NCBI GenBank assembly: GCA_023807065.1
Contig: JAJJLU010003778.1
Coordinates: forward strand, 1 to 31,753
Source: Isotricha intestinalis
Taxonomy: Eukaryota > Ciliophora > Litostomatea > Vestibuliferida > Isotrichidae
Direction of reading: 5' to 3'
Length of the DNA: 31,753 nucleotides
Shown: positions 1 to 8,849 of the stretch, in pieces
How positions within the stretch are numbered: position 1 is the first letter of the stretch
Layout: each line of letters opens with the position of its first letter
The notes under the pieces: generated by a model
The model's database searches: none
What the model was told of the DNA's origin: nothing
The model's input: the letters and a program-made list of their open reading frames with translations, nothing else
Position numbers and translations under genes: made by a program

Positions 1-357
1 CATTATGAAATATTAATGATATTAACAGATGGTATAATTAATGATATGAAAGAAACAACTAAATTATTAGTTGAATGTGCATCTTTACCTTTAAGTGTTA
101 TTATTATTGGAATTGGAGATGCAGATTTTTCTAATATGGTTATTTTAGATGGAGATGAAGAACCTTTAACTGATTTTGATGGAAATGTTACTAAAAGAGA
201 TTTAGTTCAATTTGTTGAATATGAAAAATTTAAAAAAGGTGGTTATTCTAATAATAATTCTGAAGAATTAAGTGAAGAAGTTTTAAAAGAAATTCCAAGA
301 CAAGTTGAAGAATATTATACATTTTTTGGAAAATTTTATGATTCAAATTATAATTAA
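1..357 (+). CDS. Copine, C-terminal part (5' end outside window)
   Basis: This frame is already open at base 1, so the gene begins upstream; only about the last 118 residues are seen. They match the end of the copine A (vWA-like) domain. ILTDGIINDM corresponds to the family's LITDG strand. It is followed by SLPLSVIIIGIG, then DFSNMVILDGDE, then DLVQFVEYEKF, and an ending EIPRQVEEYYTFFGK that matches the family pattern EIPxQxxxYM. Copines normally carry two N-terminal C2 domains that bind phospholipid in a calcium-dependent way, with this domain recruiting partners; the C2 part is not visible here. The stop is TAA. The methionine at base 16 is internal and should not be taken as the start. Identification by motif recall, without a search. 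Confidence 0.85.
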   Translation, partial: HYEILMILTDGIINDMKETTKLLVECASLPLSVIIIGIGDADFSNMVILDGDEEPLTDFDGNVTKRDLVQFVEYEKFKKGGYSNNNSEELSEEVLKEIPRQVEEYYTFFGKFYDSNYN

Positions 358-482
358 ATCTTTGAAATTTTTATTTTTTATATTATTTGCAAATGTAATT
401 TTTTTTTCTTTTTATTTTAAAATTTAATTTTTTTATTTTCTTATTTCTTTTAAATTTTAATTTTTTTTGTTTATATAATATT

Positions 483-2351
483 ATGAATAATAAGGAAAAG
501 GGAATTAGCAAAATATTACAAATCACTAAGAATTTAATTAAAACACAAAAAAAATTTTTAGGTTATATGTTTAAAGATAATAATGATATGATAAAAGAGC
601 AATTACCAATTTTATTACCTAATTATAAAAAAAATAATCAAAAAGAATTAGAAGAAATTAAAAATTGTAGGAGAATAATGAAAAATGTATCATGTGAAAA
701 TTTTTTTAAAACTCCAAAACAAATTTCTCAATTTGAAAAGGATAGATTTAAAAAATATTATTTAAAAAAATCAAAATTTCAAAAAAAAAATTATTCATTT
801 AATCAAAGTTCAGAAAATATTAAAGGAAATTATAGATTAGTTAATGATATATTATTTGACACTTATAGTAATATAACTGAAAGAAATTATGATGAAAAAA
901 AATTTTATAATGAAAAAGATTTTATTAAAAGAATCAATAAAAATATTTCTTTCATTGTAAACAATTTAAATAATTTTAAAAATAATCAAATAAAAGCACC
1001 TCCTTATTCTTTAACTAAATTATATAAAATTCTTCATAAAGGAAGTGATAAAGAAATTAATATTGGTTTATCTTCTGTTTCTATTAAATTTCATGCTCAA
1101 AAAGATTCTTCTTTTAAAAAAGAATTTCTTTTACCTTTTTTTTTAATTCCTATTTTTTATTACAATTCTGAAATAAATATTCAAAAACTTTTAATTTTAC
1201 TTTTTAAATTTAATGATAATTTAAAAAGTTTTTCTTTTGAATATGATGAAGAATTTTACAATTTAATTCCTAAAAGTTTTAAAAAATACGATAAAAAATT
1301 AAATAAAAGATATCATATATATAAATTTTTATGGATCACATACGAAAAGGTTTTTGAAGTTCAAGTAATAATGCCTATTATTGAATTATATATAGTAAAA
1401 ACAAAAACATATATTTCAAAATATATCGATGAAAAATTAATTATGTTTTTATATTCTCAAGATATGTTTAATTGGCATTTTTATTTAACAAATTATTTAT
1501 TTTCTTTTAAATCTTTTAGAAAAATTATAGATACAATTTCTTCAAAAGGAAAAATAAATAATCAATTTTTTTACACAAATAAAAAAATTCAATTAAGTGA
1601 AAATAGAATAAAAGAAAATAATTTAAATGATAAAAAGGCATTATTTATTTTTTCAAATCATGAAAATAAAAATTTTTTAATAACATTAATACCTATGAGT
1701 TTAGAAATTCCTTATACACAAAATATAAAATGTCTAAATAAATGTTTAAAATTTGGATTTACAATAGGAGAATTTATATCTATAATAGAATCATCGAAAT
1801 TTGTTGAACCACTTGAATACTTGACTAAATTTATAGAATATAATTCAATTACAGGAGAAATTACTTTTAATTATAAAACCTTTAATTCTGTTAAAAAAGA
1901 AAATTTATCATTAATATTAAAAAACCAAAACAATACCATTGATAATTCACTTTCTACTATTTCTGATGAAGATGAATTTATTCAGAATAAACCTTTTATA
2001 ACTAAAACTTTATTAAATCTACAATCAATTCATAATGGAGAATTAATAGAAAAAGATTTATTAGGTAATTATTCTATTCATTTTGATGTTAAATTAAATT
2101 TACTTAAAAAAATTACTTTTAGTAGAAATTTAAATGAATGGGGGAATATTATATTATTATTGCTTTCAAAACTTAAAAAAGGGAATAATTTAAGTTTATT
2201 TTTAAGAAAAACTTCAAATTTAAAAAATAATGTTAGACAAAATAATACCAGAAAAATTTCTATTACTCCTACTAATGTTAATTCTTTTAAACAAAGAAAT
2301 CATTCTTCAAATCAAATAAGTTTTATAAAAATTAAAAAAATATCAAAATAA
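483..2351 (+). CDS. Uncharacterised 622-residue protein
   Basis: A single long open frame from an ATG in an A-rich leader to TAA. The protein is basic, rich in Lys/Asn/Ile/Phe, and I do not recognise a named domain. A central block (about residues 165-345) is more structured: APPYSLTKLYKILHKG, a hydrophobic stretch around FLLPFFLIPIFYY, a YKFLWITYEKVFEVQVIMP segment and a motif FNWHFYLTNYLFSFKSFRK. The aromatic-rich block looks like a conserved domain core, not low complexity. The C-terminal 60 residues are Ser/Asn/Lys-rich and probably disordered. No signal peptide or confident transmembrane helix is seen. It starts 125 bp after the copine stop on the same strand and converges with the next gene. 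Function unknown. Confidence 0.8.
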   Translation: MNNKEKGISKILQITKNLIKTQKKFLGYMFKDNNDMIKEQLPILLPNYKKNNQKELEEIKNCRRIMKNVSCENFFKTPKQISQFEKDRFKKYYLKKSKFQKKNYSFNQSSENIKGNYRLVNDILFDTYSNITERNYDEKKFYNEKDFIKRINKNISFIVNNLNNFKNNQIKAPPYSLTKLYKILHKGSDKEINIGLSSVSIKFHAQKDSSFKKEFLLPFFLIPIFYYNSEINIQKLLILLFKFNDNLKSFSFEYDEEFYNLIPKSFKKYDKKLNKRYHIYKFLWITYEKVFEVQVIMPIIELYIVKTKTYISKYIDEKLIMFLYSQDMFNWHFYLTNYLFSFKSFRKIIDTISSKGKINNQFFYTNKKIQLSENRIKENNLNDKKALFIFSNHENKNFLITLIPMSLEIPYTQNIKCLNKCLKFGFTIGEFISIIESSKFVEPLEYLTKFIEYNSITGEITFNYKTFNSVKKENLSLILKNQNNTIDNSLSTISDEDEFIQNKPFITKTLLNLQSIHNGELIEKDLLGNYSIHFDVKLNLLKKITFSRNLNEWGNIILLLLSKLKKGNNLSLFLRKTSNLKNNVRQNNTRKISITPTNVNSFKQRNHSSNQISFIKIKKISK

Positions 2352-2636
2352 TTTATATTGTGCTTTTTTTTATTTTTATTTTTCTTCATTTAAATTGTAA
2401 AATTTGAAATACTTGACGATTATATATAATAAATAATTAATGAATTTTAACATATAAAATTTTTATGAATTAACATAAAAAAGCAATAAATATTTAAATT
2501 ATAAAAAATTGGAAAGATTGAAAAGATTCAAAAAATTAAAAATAAACTTATTTTGAAAAATTAAATGAAAGATTATATTAATGTAGGTAAACATTTTTTT
2601 TATGTTTAAAAAAAATAAATATATATACATATTTAT

Positions 2637-3686
2637 TTATTTATATTTTTCTAAATTCATTAAATTACTTTCTTTCTTTATTGAAGGATTAAATTTAGTT
2701 AAAATATTATCACAAGTAATTCTAGCTCTTTGTAATTCTTGGTCTTCATCTAAATTTTTAGTTTTAGATTCAAAAAATAAATTATGAAAATTAAATAATC
2801 CATAATAAAATTGAGAACTAAAATTTGGCTCAATATCATCTCTTTGATTATTAAATTGTTTAATATAAGGAATACAAATAGAATTATGTTTGTTATGATT
2901 AAAAAATTGATGATCATTTAATTTAATTTCATCACCCCCTTTTAATTCAAAAAAATAATCATTTTCTTCAGCATTTTCTTTATTTTTAGAAATTATTTTT
3001 TTATTAGTTGTTGTTGTTTTATTTTTTGTAGAAGTAGTGAAACTATTTAAATTAAAAGTAATATTATTATTGTTATTTATGTTTAAAGGTGATTTACTTT
3101 TATAAGTATTAAATATATTTTTCGTTTTTTTATTTGTATTATAATTTTCATAAACATTATTTAATTTATCTAATAATCCAAAACCAAGTGAAGTTTTTAA
3201 ATTTTTTATAGGATTTCTTTTTATAATATTTTTTTGAGATAATATTAAAGATTCTTTTTCTTTTTTTATTTTTGTTTTAAGAATTTCTTTTTCTTTATTT
3301 TTTATCTCTTCTAATGATTTTATTGATGATACATTATTTAATTCGTTTTGATTAAATTTTTTCTTTTTTAAAATATATGTGAAATAATCTATTATTTGAG
3401 TTGAGGTGAAATTGGTTTTTTTTTCTTGAGGATAATTTAATTTTTTTAATTGATAATCTTTTATATTTTTTTTAATAATACTTATTTTAATTTTTAATTC
3501 ATCAAATGTTATTTTCTGAGGAACAACTAAAATATTTTTTAAAATTTTTCTATAAATAAAAGCCCAATTAATAATTTCTTTATCTTCTGCATAAAGATTT
3601 TTATTTAAAGAAACTAAATCATCTTTAAAAATTAAATAATCTTGAATATCTTTTTCTGAGAAATTCACATTACAAAATTCTTTCAT
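2637..3686 (-). CDS. Uncharacterised 349-residue charged protein
   Basis: Read leftwards from an ATG at 3686 to TAA at 2637. The first 100 residues look folded (MKEFCNVNFSEKDIQDYL, then INWAFIYRKILKNILVVPQK). Residues about 115-160 are a Lys/Glu-rich probable coiled coil (EEIKNKEKEILKTKIKKEKE). An Asn/Thr-rich linker follows (about 185-240, including a run of Asn). The C-terminal 100 residues regain structure around YFFELKGGDEIKLNDHQFF and QFYYGLFNFHNLFFES. I recognise no named domain. It faces the 483-2351 gene tail to tail across 285 bp of AT-rich spacer, so a shared 3' region is likely. A rightward open frame at 2602-2787 overlapping its 3' end is an antisense shadow. Confidence 0.75.
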   Translation of the reverse strand: MKEFCNVNFSEKDIQDYLIFKDDLVSLNKNLYAEDKEIINWAFIYRKILKNILVVPQKITFDELKIKISIIKKNIKDYQLKKLNYPQEKKTNFTSTQIIDYFTYILKKKKFNQNELNNVSSIKSLEEIKNKEKEILKTKIKKEKESLILSQKNIIKRNPIKNLKTSLGFGLLDKLNNVYENYNTNKKTKNIFNTYKSKSPLNINNNNNITFNLNSFTTSTKNKTTTTNKKIISKNKENAEENDYFFELKGGDEIKLNDHQFFNHNKHNSICIPYIKQFNNQRDDIEPNFSSQFYYGLFNFHNLFFESKTKNLDEDQELQRARITCDNILTKFNPSIKKESNLMNLEKYK

Positions 3687-4271
3687 AATAAAATATAAAA
3701 TTTAATAAAATGCATTTTAATTTAAAAAATGAAAATAAAAAATAAAAAAACCCTTAAAAAATGGAAGAAAAAAGGGAAATGGTTAAAAATCAAATCAATA
3801 TGAATCCAGAAATAGTTTCCAATTTTATTTTATTTAACAAGCAAAAATCATCGATGATAATATACATATTTATATATTAATTTAACTTTTTTCAATGATC
3901 TTAACAATAAATAACTGAATTGAATGTTGATAAATTGTTAAATAATTATCAATTAATAAATTCATCAATAATTTTTTTGAAATAGAAAAAAAACAGTTAT
4001 TTATAAAAATGTATTTGGAAGTGAAAATTGGTTTAAAATAATAAAATATAAAAGGTGGGTTTCAAAAATAATGAATTAACTATTTGAAATAAAATAATCA
4101 TTAAATAAAGATATTTTCTTTATTTATATTATATAATAAAATATATAAATTTATATTATCCAGATAAGTTAATAAAAATATTTTTTTCATTTATTAAAAT
4201 CTTATTGAATTTCATTATATTAATTTTTAATAAAATAAAGAATAAAAATTACTAATAAATAAAAATTAAAT
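3687..4271. other. Divergent spacer, 585 bp
   Basis: Space between the start of the 2637-3686 gene and the start of the 4272-6680 gene; the two are divergent, so promoters for both should lie here. No clear promoter motif could be singled out in such AT-rich DNA. The middle (3761-4125) is less AT-rich than its flanks and holds coding-like fragments, described separately. Confidence 0.5.
3761..4125 (+). pseudogene. Possible decayed reading frame
   Basis: A 39-codon ORF (3761-3880, beginning MEEKREMVKNQINMN) is followed by coding-like fragments in other frames, including one ending TAA at 4077-4079 that reads GSENWFKIIKYKRWVSKIMN, with two TGG tryptophans. Local G+C is visibly higher than in the flanks. 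No single frame is open throughout, so this is either a gene remnant or a gene broken into small exons. AT-rich random DNA also yields Lys/Asn/Ile-rich translations, so the call is weak. Confidence 0.25.
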
Positions 4272-6680
4272 ATGGAGTTAAATGACTATTTCAATTACTT
4301 TAAATTTCAAAAAATAGAAAATGGGGGAGAAAATGATTTATTATCTTGGCTATCATATGAATTAGGAAAAATTGATATAAATGGAATAAAAAATTCAATG
4401 TATTCCATTTTTAATTATCTCACTCAAGAACAAGAAGATTATATTAATAATTTATGTTCCCATTTACAGGAAATTAAACATGAAATTAATTATAAAATTA
4501 TAAATTATTTAAAAGAAAATTTGCCTATTGAATTAGGAAAGAAGGAACAAAATAACATTTTAAATGAATTAAAAAATTTACATAAAAATTCAAGAATTAA
4601 GTTTAAACAATTTGATGATAATATAGCAATTTTTTTTGAAAACAATATCCAAAAATTAAATGAATTCATTCAAAATGGAAAAAATGAAAATGCGTTAAAT
4701 CAAATTAATATAATAGATAATATCAAAGAAAAAATTAAAAATTCTGTTCAAGAAATTGAATTAATTCAAAATAATCATTTGAATAATTGTTTAAAAATCA
4801 TAAAGGTAATGTCAGATAATAATTATAATAACAGAAAAAAAAACAATAAAAAAAGTAAGTTAAATATTCTGAATTTGGGTTATTCAAGAAATAATGTAAC
4901 AAGATTTGTTTCACCAATTAATTTAAGAAGTCTATCGAATCAAAGTGAATCAAATAATTATGAACAAAAGATGTTTTATACGAATAATCTAAGAAAGCAA
5001 AATAAAAGTTTTATCAAACCAAGATTAAATCATACTGATATTAATTATGAAAATAATACTTTTTATATTAATAATTCAAAAGAAGAAAAAGAAAGATATA
5101 ATTTAGTAAAAGAATATAGAAATAAAATTAAAGAAAAAACTTCTGAAATTGAATATTTAAGGGAATTATTAATAAAAGAAAAAGATTATAGAAATATAAT
5201 ATTAAGGGAATTACATAATATAAAATATATTAATAAAAATTATAATAATAATTTTAATAATACAGTATCAATCTTACATTATAATAATCTTTCATCAAAA
5301 TTAAATAGATTATCAGATATGATAATGAATTTTTCAAATTCTTTAAGAAATTTTCAAGATTCAATTTATTGGAAATCAAATAATAATTATGAAACAAATA
5401 AAACATTTAAAAGATTATTAAAAAAATTAGAAGAAATTGTTAATTTAAATGTTGAAGCTAAGCAAATAGAAAATAAAATAATGAAGCTTGAAAAAAATTC
5501 AATATTAATGAAAGAGTTAAATGATTCTTTTCAAGATTTATCAGACGAGGATTTTAATATAAAAGAAAATAAATTTACATTTCAAGATAACAATAATAAA
5601 ATTACTCAAAATAAAAATATTAGTTTTAGAGATAATGATAATATTGAAGTATATAATGGAAGTAATTTGACTACTACAAAAGAAAAATTTAAAGATAATA
5701 ATAATATAGAAAAGCTTTTGAATGAAAATAAAAATTTAAAATCTCAAATTGCATCTTATATTTTATCTCAGGATTCAAAAAAAAAATTTATAAATAAAAA
5801 TGAAGAAATTCTTAAAAATCAATTGGAAGAATTAAAAAAAGATATTGAAGAAAAAGATATTATAATAGAAATATTAAAAAAAAATGATGAAAAGGAAACA
5901 GAAGATAAAGAAATGCAAACTGAATGTAACAATGAAAATATTTTAAATAATAAAGAAAGAGAAAATTTAGAAACAGAAATTGACTTTCTTAAATGTCAAA
6001 TAGATACAAATGAAAATGAAAAAATAGTTAAAAATATATTTTCCAATATTGGGGAAAATAATATTGAAGAAGAATTAATTAAATTAGAAGTGGAAAATGA
6101 AAATTTAAAAAAAGAACTTAATTCAAATAATTTATCAAATCAGTTGAAAGAAAAAACAGATCAATTCAATATATTACAATTAACTTATGATAAAGATATA
6201 AATGAATTAAAAGAAATAATACAATTATTAGAATCAAATATAGAAAAATTAAAACAGGAAAATGAAATTTTAATCAATTATAATCAAAAAAATTTTAACA
6301 AAAAAGCTAAATTAAAAATAACTACTTTTAATATGTTAATACATCCAGATATTGAAGTTGTAGTTAATTCAGAATCAAATTGCCAAAAAGAAGAAATAAA
6401 TTTATTAAAGAACAAAAATAAAGAATTAAGTGATATAAATAAAAATTTATGTGAAATAATTCAAGAACTTAAAAATAATAAAGAGAAAGAAAAAGAAGAT
6501 TTTATAAATCTATTAAGAAGTCCTTTAGAAAAATTCATTTATGAAACCAAAATTGATAATAAAAACAAAGAATTTTTACAAATTCTTTTAAAATTATTGG
6601 ATTACACTGATGATGATATAGATTATATTTTTAGTATAATTATAGGAAAAAAGAAAAAATTAAATTTTTTTTCAGGATAA
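4272..6680 (+). CDS. Large coiled-coil protein (802 aa)
   Basis: The start is the ATG in an A-rich context and the stop is TAA. The N-terminal 170 residues look helical and relatively ordered (NDLLSWLSYELGKIDINGIK). A basic, Asn/Ser-rich linker spans about 180-265. Heptad-like segments lie near 270-315 (EKTSEIEYLRELLIKEKDYR), 375-420 and, at greatest length, about 480-730, rich in Glu/Lys/Leu/Ile/Asn. The ending (LLKLLDYTDDDIDYIFSIIIG) looks like a small folded tail. No transmembrane segment, motor domain or enzyme motif is present. Proteins of this build are often cytoskeletal, basal-body or Golgi scaffolds, but nothing here decides between them; function is unassigned. Confidence 0.8.
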   Translation: MELNDYFNYFKFQKIENGGENDLLSWLSYELGKIDINGIKNSMYSIFNYLTQEQEDYINNLCSHLQEIKHEINYKIINYLKENLPIELGKKEQNNILNELKNLHKNSRIKFKQFDDNIAIFFENNIQKLNEFIQNGKNENALNQINIIDNIKEKIKNSVQEIELIQNNHLNNCLKIIKVMSDNNYNNRKKNNKKSKLNILNLGYSRNNVTRFVSPINLRSLSNQSESNNYEQKMFYTNNLRKQNKSFIKPRLNHTDINYENNTFYINNSKEEKERYNLVKEYRNKIKEKTSEIEYLRELLIKEKDYRNIILRELHNIKYINKNYNNNFNNTVSILHYNNLSSKLNRLSDMIMNFSNSLRNFQDSIYWKSNNNYETNKTFKRLLKKLEEIVNLNVEAKQIENKIMKLEKNSILMKELNDSFQDLSDEDFNIKENKFTFQDNNNKITQNKNISFRDNDNIEVYNGSNLTTTKEKFKDNNNIEKLLNENKNLKSQIASYILSQDSKKKFINKNEEILKNQLEELKKDIEEKDIIIEILKKNDEKETEDKEMQTECNNENILNNKERENLETEIDFLKCQIDTNENEKIVKNIFSNIGENNIEEELIKLEVENENLKKELNSNNLSNQLKEKTDQFNILQLTYDKDINELKEIIQLLESNIEKLKQENEILINYNQKNFNKKAKLKITTFNMLIHPDIEVVVNSESNCQKEEINLLKNKNKELSDINKNLCEIIQELKNNKEKEKEDFINLLRSPLEKFIYETKIDNKNKEFLQILLKLLDYTDDDIDYIFSIIIGKKKKLNFFSG

Positions 6681-6843
6681 ATTCTTTTTTAAAAAACAAA
6701 TATTTATATATAATTAATATTAATTATATTAAAAAATTGAAGTAATAATATAAAACGAGGTTAGTAATAATGAAATAAACATTTTTAATTATAAATTAAA
6801 ATATTTAAAAAATGAAAAATATATATGTATTTAATAAATAAAA

Positions 6844-8364
6844 ATGGGAAATGAAAAATCAAAAGAAGAAAAAAATATAGAACTTCAAAAAATAGGAGAA
6901 AAAGCAAATAAAGATAGTCAATTATTAGATTTATCAATAAAAATAACAAACGATGTGATTGTAAGTGATTTAAAAACAAATCCAGAAAAAGAATATAAAA
7001 TGCAAAAACATTTAGGAGATGATGTATATGGATCAATATACAGTGTAATAAATAAATTAACAGGAGAATATAGAGTAATGAAAATATTAGATAAATCAAA
7101 AATATATACAGATGAAGCTGAAAAAAAAATTTCAAGAGAAATATCAATTTTAAAAACAATGGATCATCCCAATATTTTAAAAATTTTTGAATTTTATTCA
7201 ACTTCAAAAACATATAATATAGTAATAGAATTATGTTCAGGAGGAACACTTTTTGAAGAATTATCACAAAAAGGAAATTTAGAAGAAAAATCAGTAGCAT
7301 ATATAATATATCAATTATTAAGTGCAATATATTATTGTCATAAAATGAATATAATTCACAGAGATTTAAATCCAGAAAATATATTAATATCAAAAAGAGA
7401 AAATAATAATTTATATGTTAAAATAGGAGGTTTTGATACAGCAAAAATGAATGAAGAAGGAATTATAGAAAAAAAAATAAAAGAAACTTCATATTATTCT
7501 GCTCCTGAATTATTTACCAATAATTATGATGAAAAATGTGATTTATGGTCTATAGGAGTAATTATGTATTTATTATTAAGTGGAAGATTACCTTTTTCAG
7601 GAGGAAAAGATAATGAAATTATCGAAAATATTATGCATGGAAAATATGATATTAAAATAAGTGCTTTTAATAATATATCTATTGAAGCTATTGATTTAAT
7701 TAAAAATTTATTAACTGTTAATCCAAAAGGAAGAATAAGTGCAAAAGATGCTTTAAATCATATTTGGTTTCAAAAATTAAAAATAAAAGAATTATTAAAT
7801 GAAATTAAAAATAAAACTACAATAAAAAAATTATTAGATAATTTAAAAAATTATAAAAGTCATTCTATTATACAAGAAACTTCTCTTGCTTATTTGGTAC
7901 ATAATTTTCCTCAATTAATTAGTGTTGTTAATGCTTGTAAATTATTTAATAGTATTGATGTTGATAATGATGGTAAAATTAATTGGAAAGAATTATATAA
8001 TTCATTAAAAGATGTTATTAATAATGAAAATTTAGAAAATGATTGTAAAAAAATTTTTAAAAAATTAGATATGGATAATAATGGTTATATTCAATATGAA
8101 GAATTTGTAAGAGCTGCTGTTAATAAAAGGAAATTTTTAGAAGAAAATATATTGAAATTTGCTTTTAATTATTTTGATATTGATGATAATGGAGAAATTT
8201 CTTTTGAAGAAATTGAAAAAGTATTTAAAAAAAGTGTTTCTGATCCACAAAATGTTCATATTGTTTTATTTAATATTATTTCTGAAGTAGATTCCAACAC
8301 TGATGGAAAAATTTCTTTTGAAGAATTTTGTTTAGCTATGCAGAAATTGTTACAAAATAATTAG
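6844..8364 (+). CDS. Calcium-dependent protein kinase (CDPK) with degenerate catalytic motifs
   Basis: CDPK layout in 506 residues: MGNEKS N-terminus (N-myristoylation pattern), kinase domain about 51-310, junction about 311-360, then four EF-hands with canonical loops at 372-383, 409-420, 445-456 and 483-494. Kinase landmarks present: VMK (K80), probable alpha-C Glu E99, HRD (172-174), APE (220-222), DLW (233-235). Landmarks altered: the glycine loop reads LGDDVYG (second Gly is Asp60); the catalytic loop reads HRDLNPEN, with Asn176 in place of the usual Lys; and the DFG triplet reads GFD (196-198), so the magnesium-binding Asp is Gly. The family normally phosphorylates Ser/Thr after calcium binds the EF-hands. 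This member may sense calcium but transfer phosphate poorly or not at all; that is inference. Stop TAG. A leftward frame over its 5' half (6785-7393) is a shadow. Confidence 0.93.
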   Translation: MGNEKSKEEKNIELQKIGEKANKDSQLLDLSIKITNDVIVSDLKTNPEKEYKMQKHLGDDVYGSIYSVINKLTGEYRVMKILDKSKIYTDEAEKKISREISILKTMDHPNILKIFEFYSTSKTYNIVIELCSGGTLFEELSQKGNLEEKSVAYIIYQLLSAIYYCHKMNIIHRDLNPENILISKRENNNLYVKIGGFDTAKMNEEGIIEKKIKETSYYSAPELFTNNYDEKCDLWSIGVIMYLLLSGRLPFSGGKDNEIIENIMHGKYDIKISAFNNISIEAIDLIKNLLTVNPKGRISAKDALNHIWFQKLKIKELLNEIKNKTTIKKLLDNLKNYKSHSIIQETSLAYLVHNFPQLISVVNACKLFNSIDVDNDGKINWKELYNSLKDVINNENLENDCKKIFKKLDMDNNGYIQYEEFVRAAVNKRKFLEENILKFAFNYFDIDDNGEISFEEIEKVFKKSVSDPQNVHIVLFNIISEVDSNTDGKISFEEFCLAMQKLLQNN

Positions 8365-8849
8365 AAATATTTTGTGTTGATTAAATAAAACATATTTATT
8401 TAATTTTAGAAATAATTAAATAATTCATATAATATTTTAATATAAGTAAATTAATTTATAAAAAATTTAATTCATTCTAAAAAAACAATTTTAATATTTA
8501 TAATAATATTAAAAACCAAATTTAAATACATTCTTTTTTAGTTTTTCTTTTAATTAAATTTTTTTCTTCTCTTATTAATTAATTGTGACATTACATTCAA
8601 TAATTTCATATCATCTTGTTTTCAATTTTCTTTTTTTTATAATCTTTAAATCAATTTTTTATATTTTTTTTTTTTATTTTGTATATTTTTATTATAAAAG
8701 CTTTTAATTAAAGAATAAGTTATTTAAATTTTTCTGAAATGAGATTTCAATAGATTTTAAAAATTCTTTTATATGAAAAACATAATTAATGTTTTTTTCA
8801 TAATACAAAAAAATAAATTTCATTTTAAAAAGGTTAAAATACACTTTTA
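8365..8849. other. Intergenic spacer, 485 bp
   Basis: Very AT-rich, with long T tracts around 8630-8690. The leftward strand near 8545-8625 has a short coding-like stretch (MKLLNVMSQLINKRRKKFN, then TAA) that may be a remnant or chance. A hairpin at 8772-8802 is listed separately. No gene, RNA or promoter motif can be supported; the upstream region of the phosphatase gene must lie here. Confidence 0.5.
8772..8802. repeat. Short inverted repeat (hairpin)
   Basis: Left arm tatgaaaaacat and right arm atgtttttttcata pair as a stem of about 12 bp with a small bulge (5 A against 7 T) and a 5-nt AT loop. It sits about 50 bp before the phosphatase ATG. In DNA this AT-rich such a hairpin can occur by chance. 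Confidence 0.3.

Noticed and set aside
2602..2787. 61-codon rightward open frame
   Set aside because: Overlaps the 3' end of the 2637-3686 gene on the other strand, with shadow-like composition.
6785..7393. 202-codon leftward open frame antisense to the kinase
   Set aside because: It is nearly all Leu/Ile/Phe/Tyr, the mirror of an A-rich coding strand, and lies under conserved kinase motifs; a shadow.
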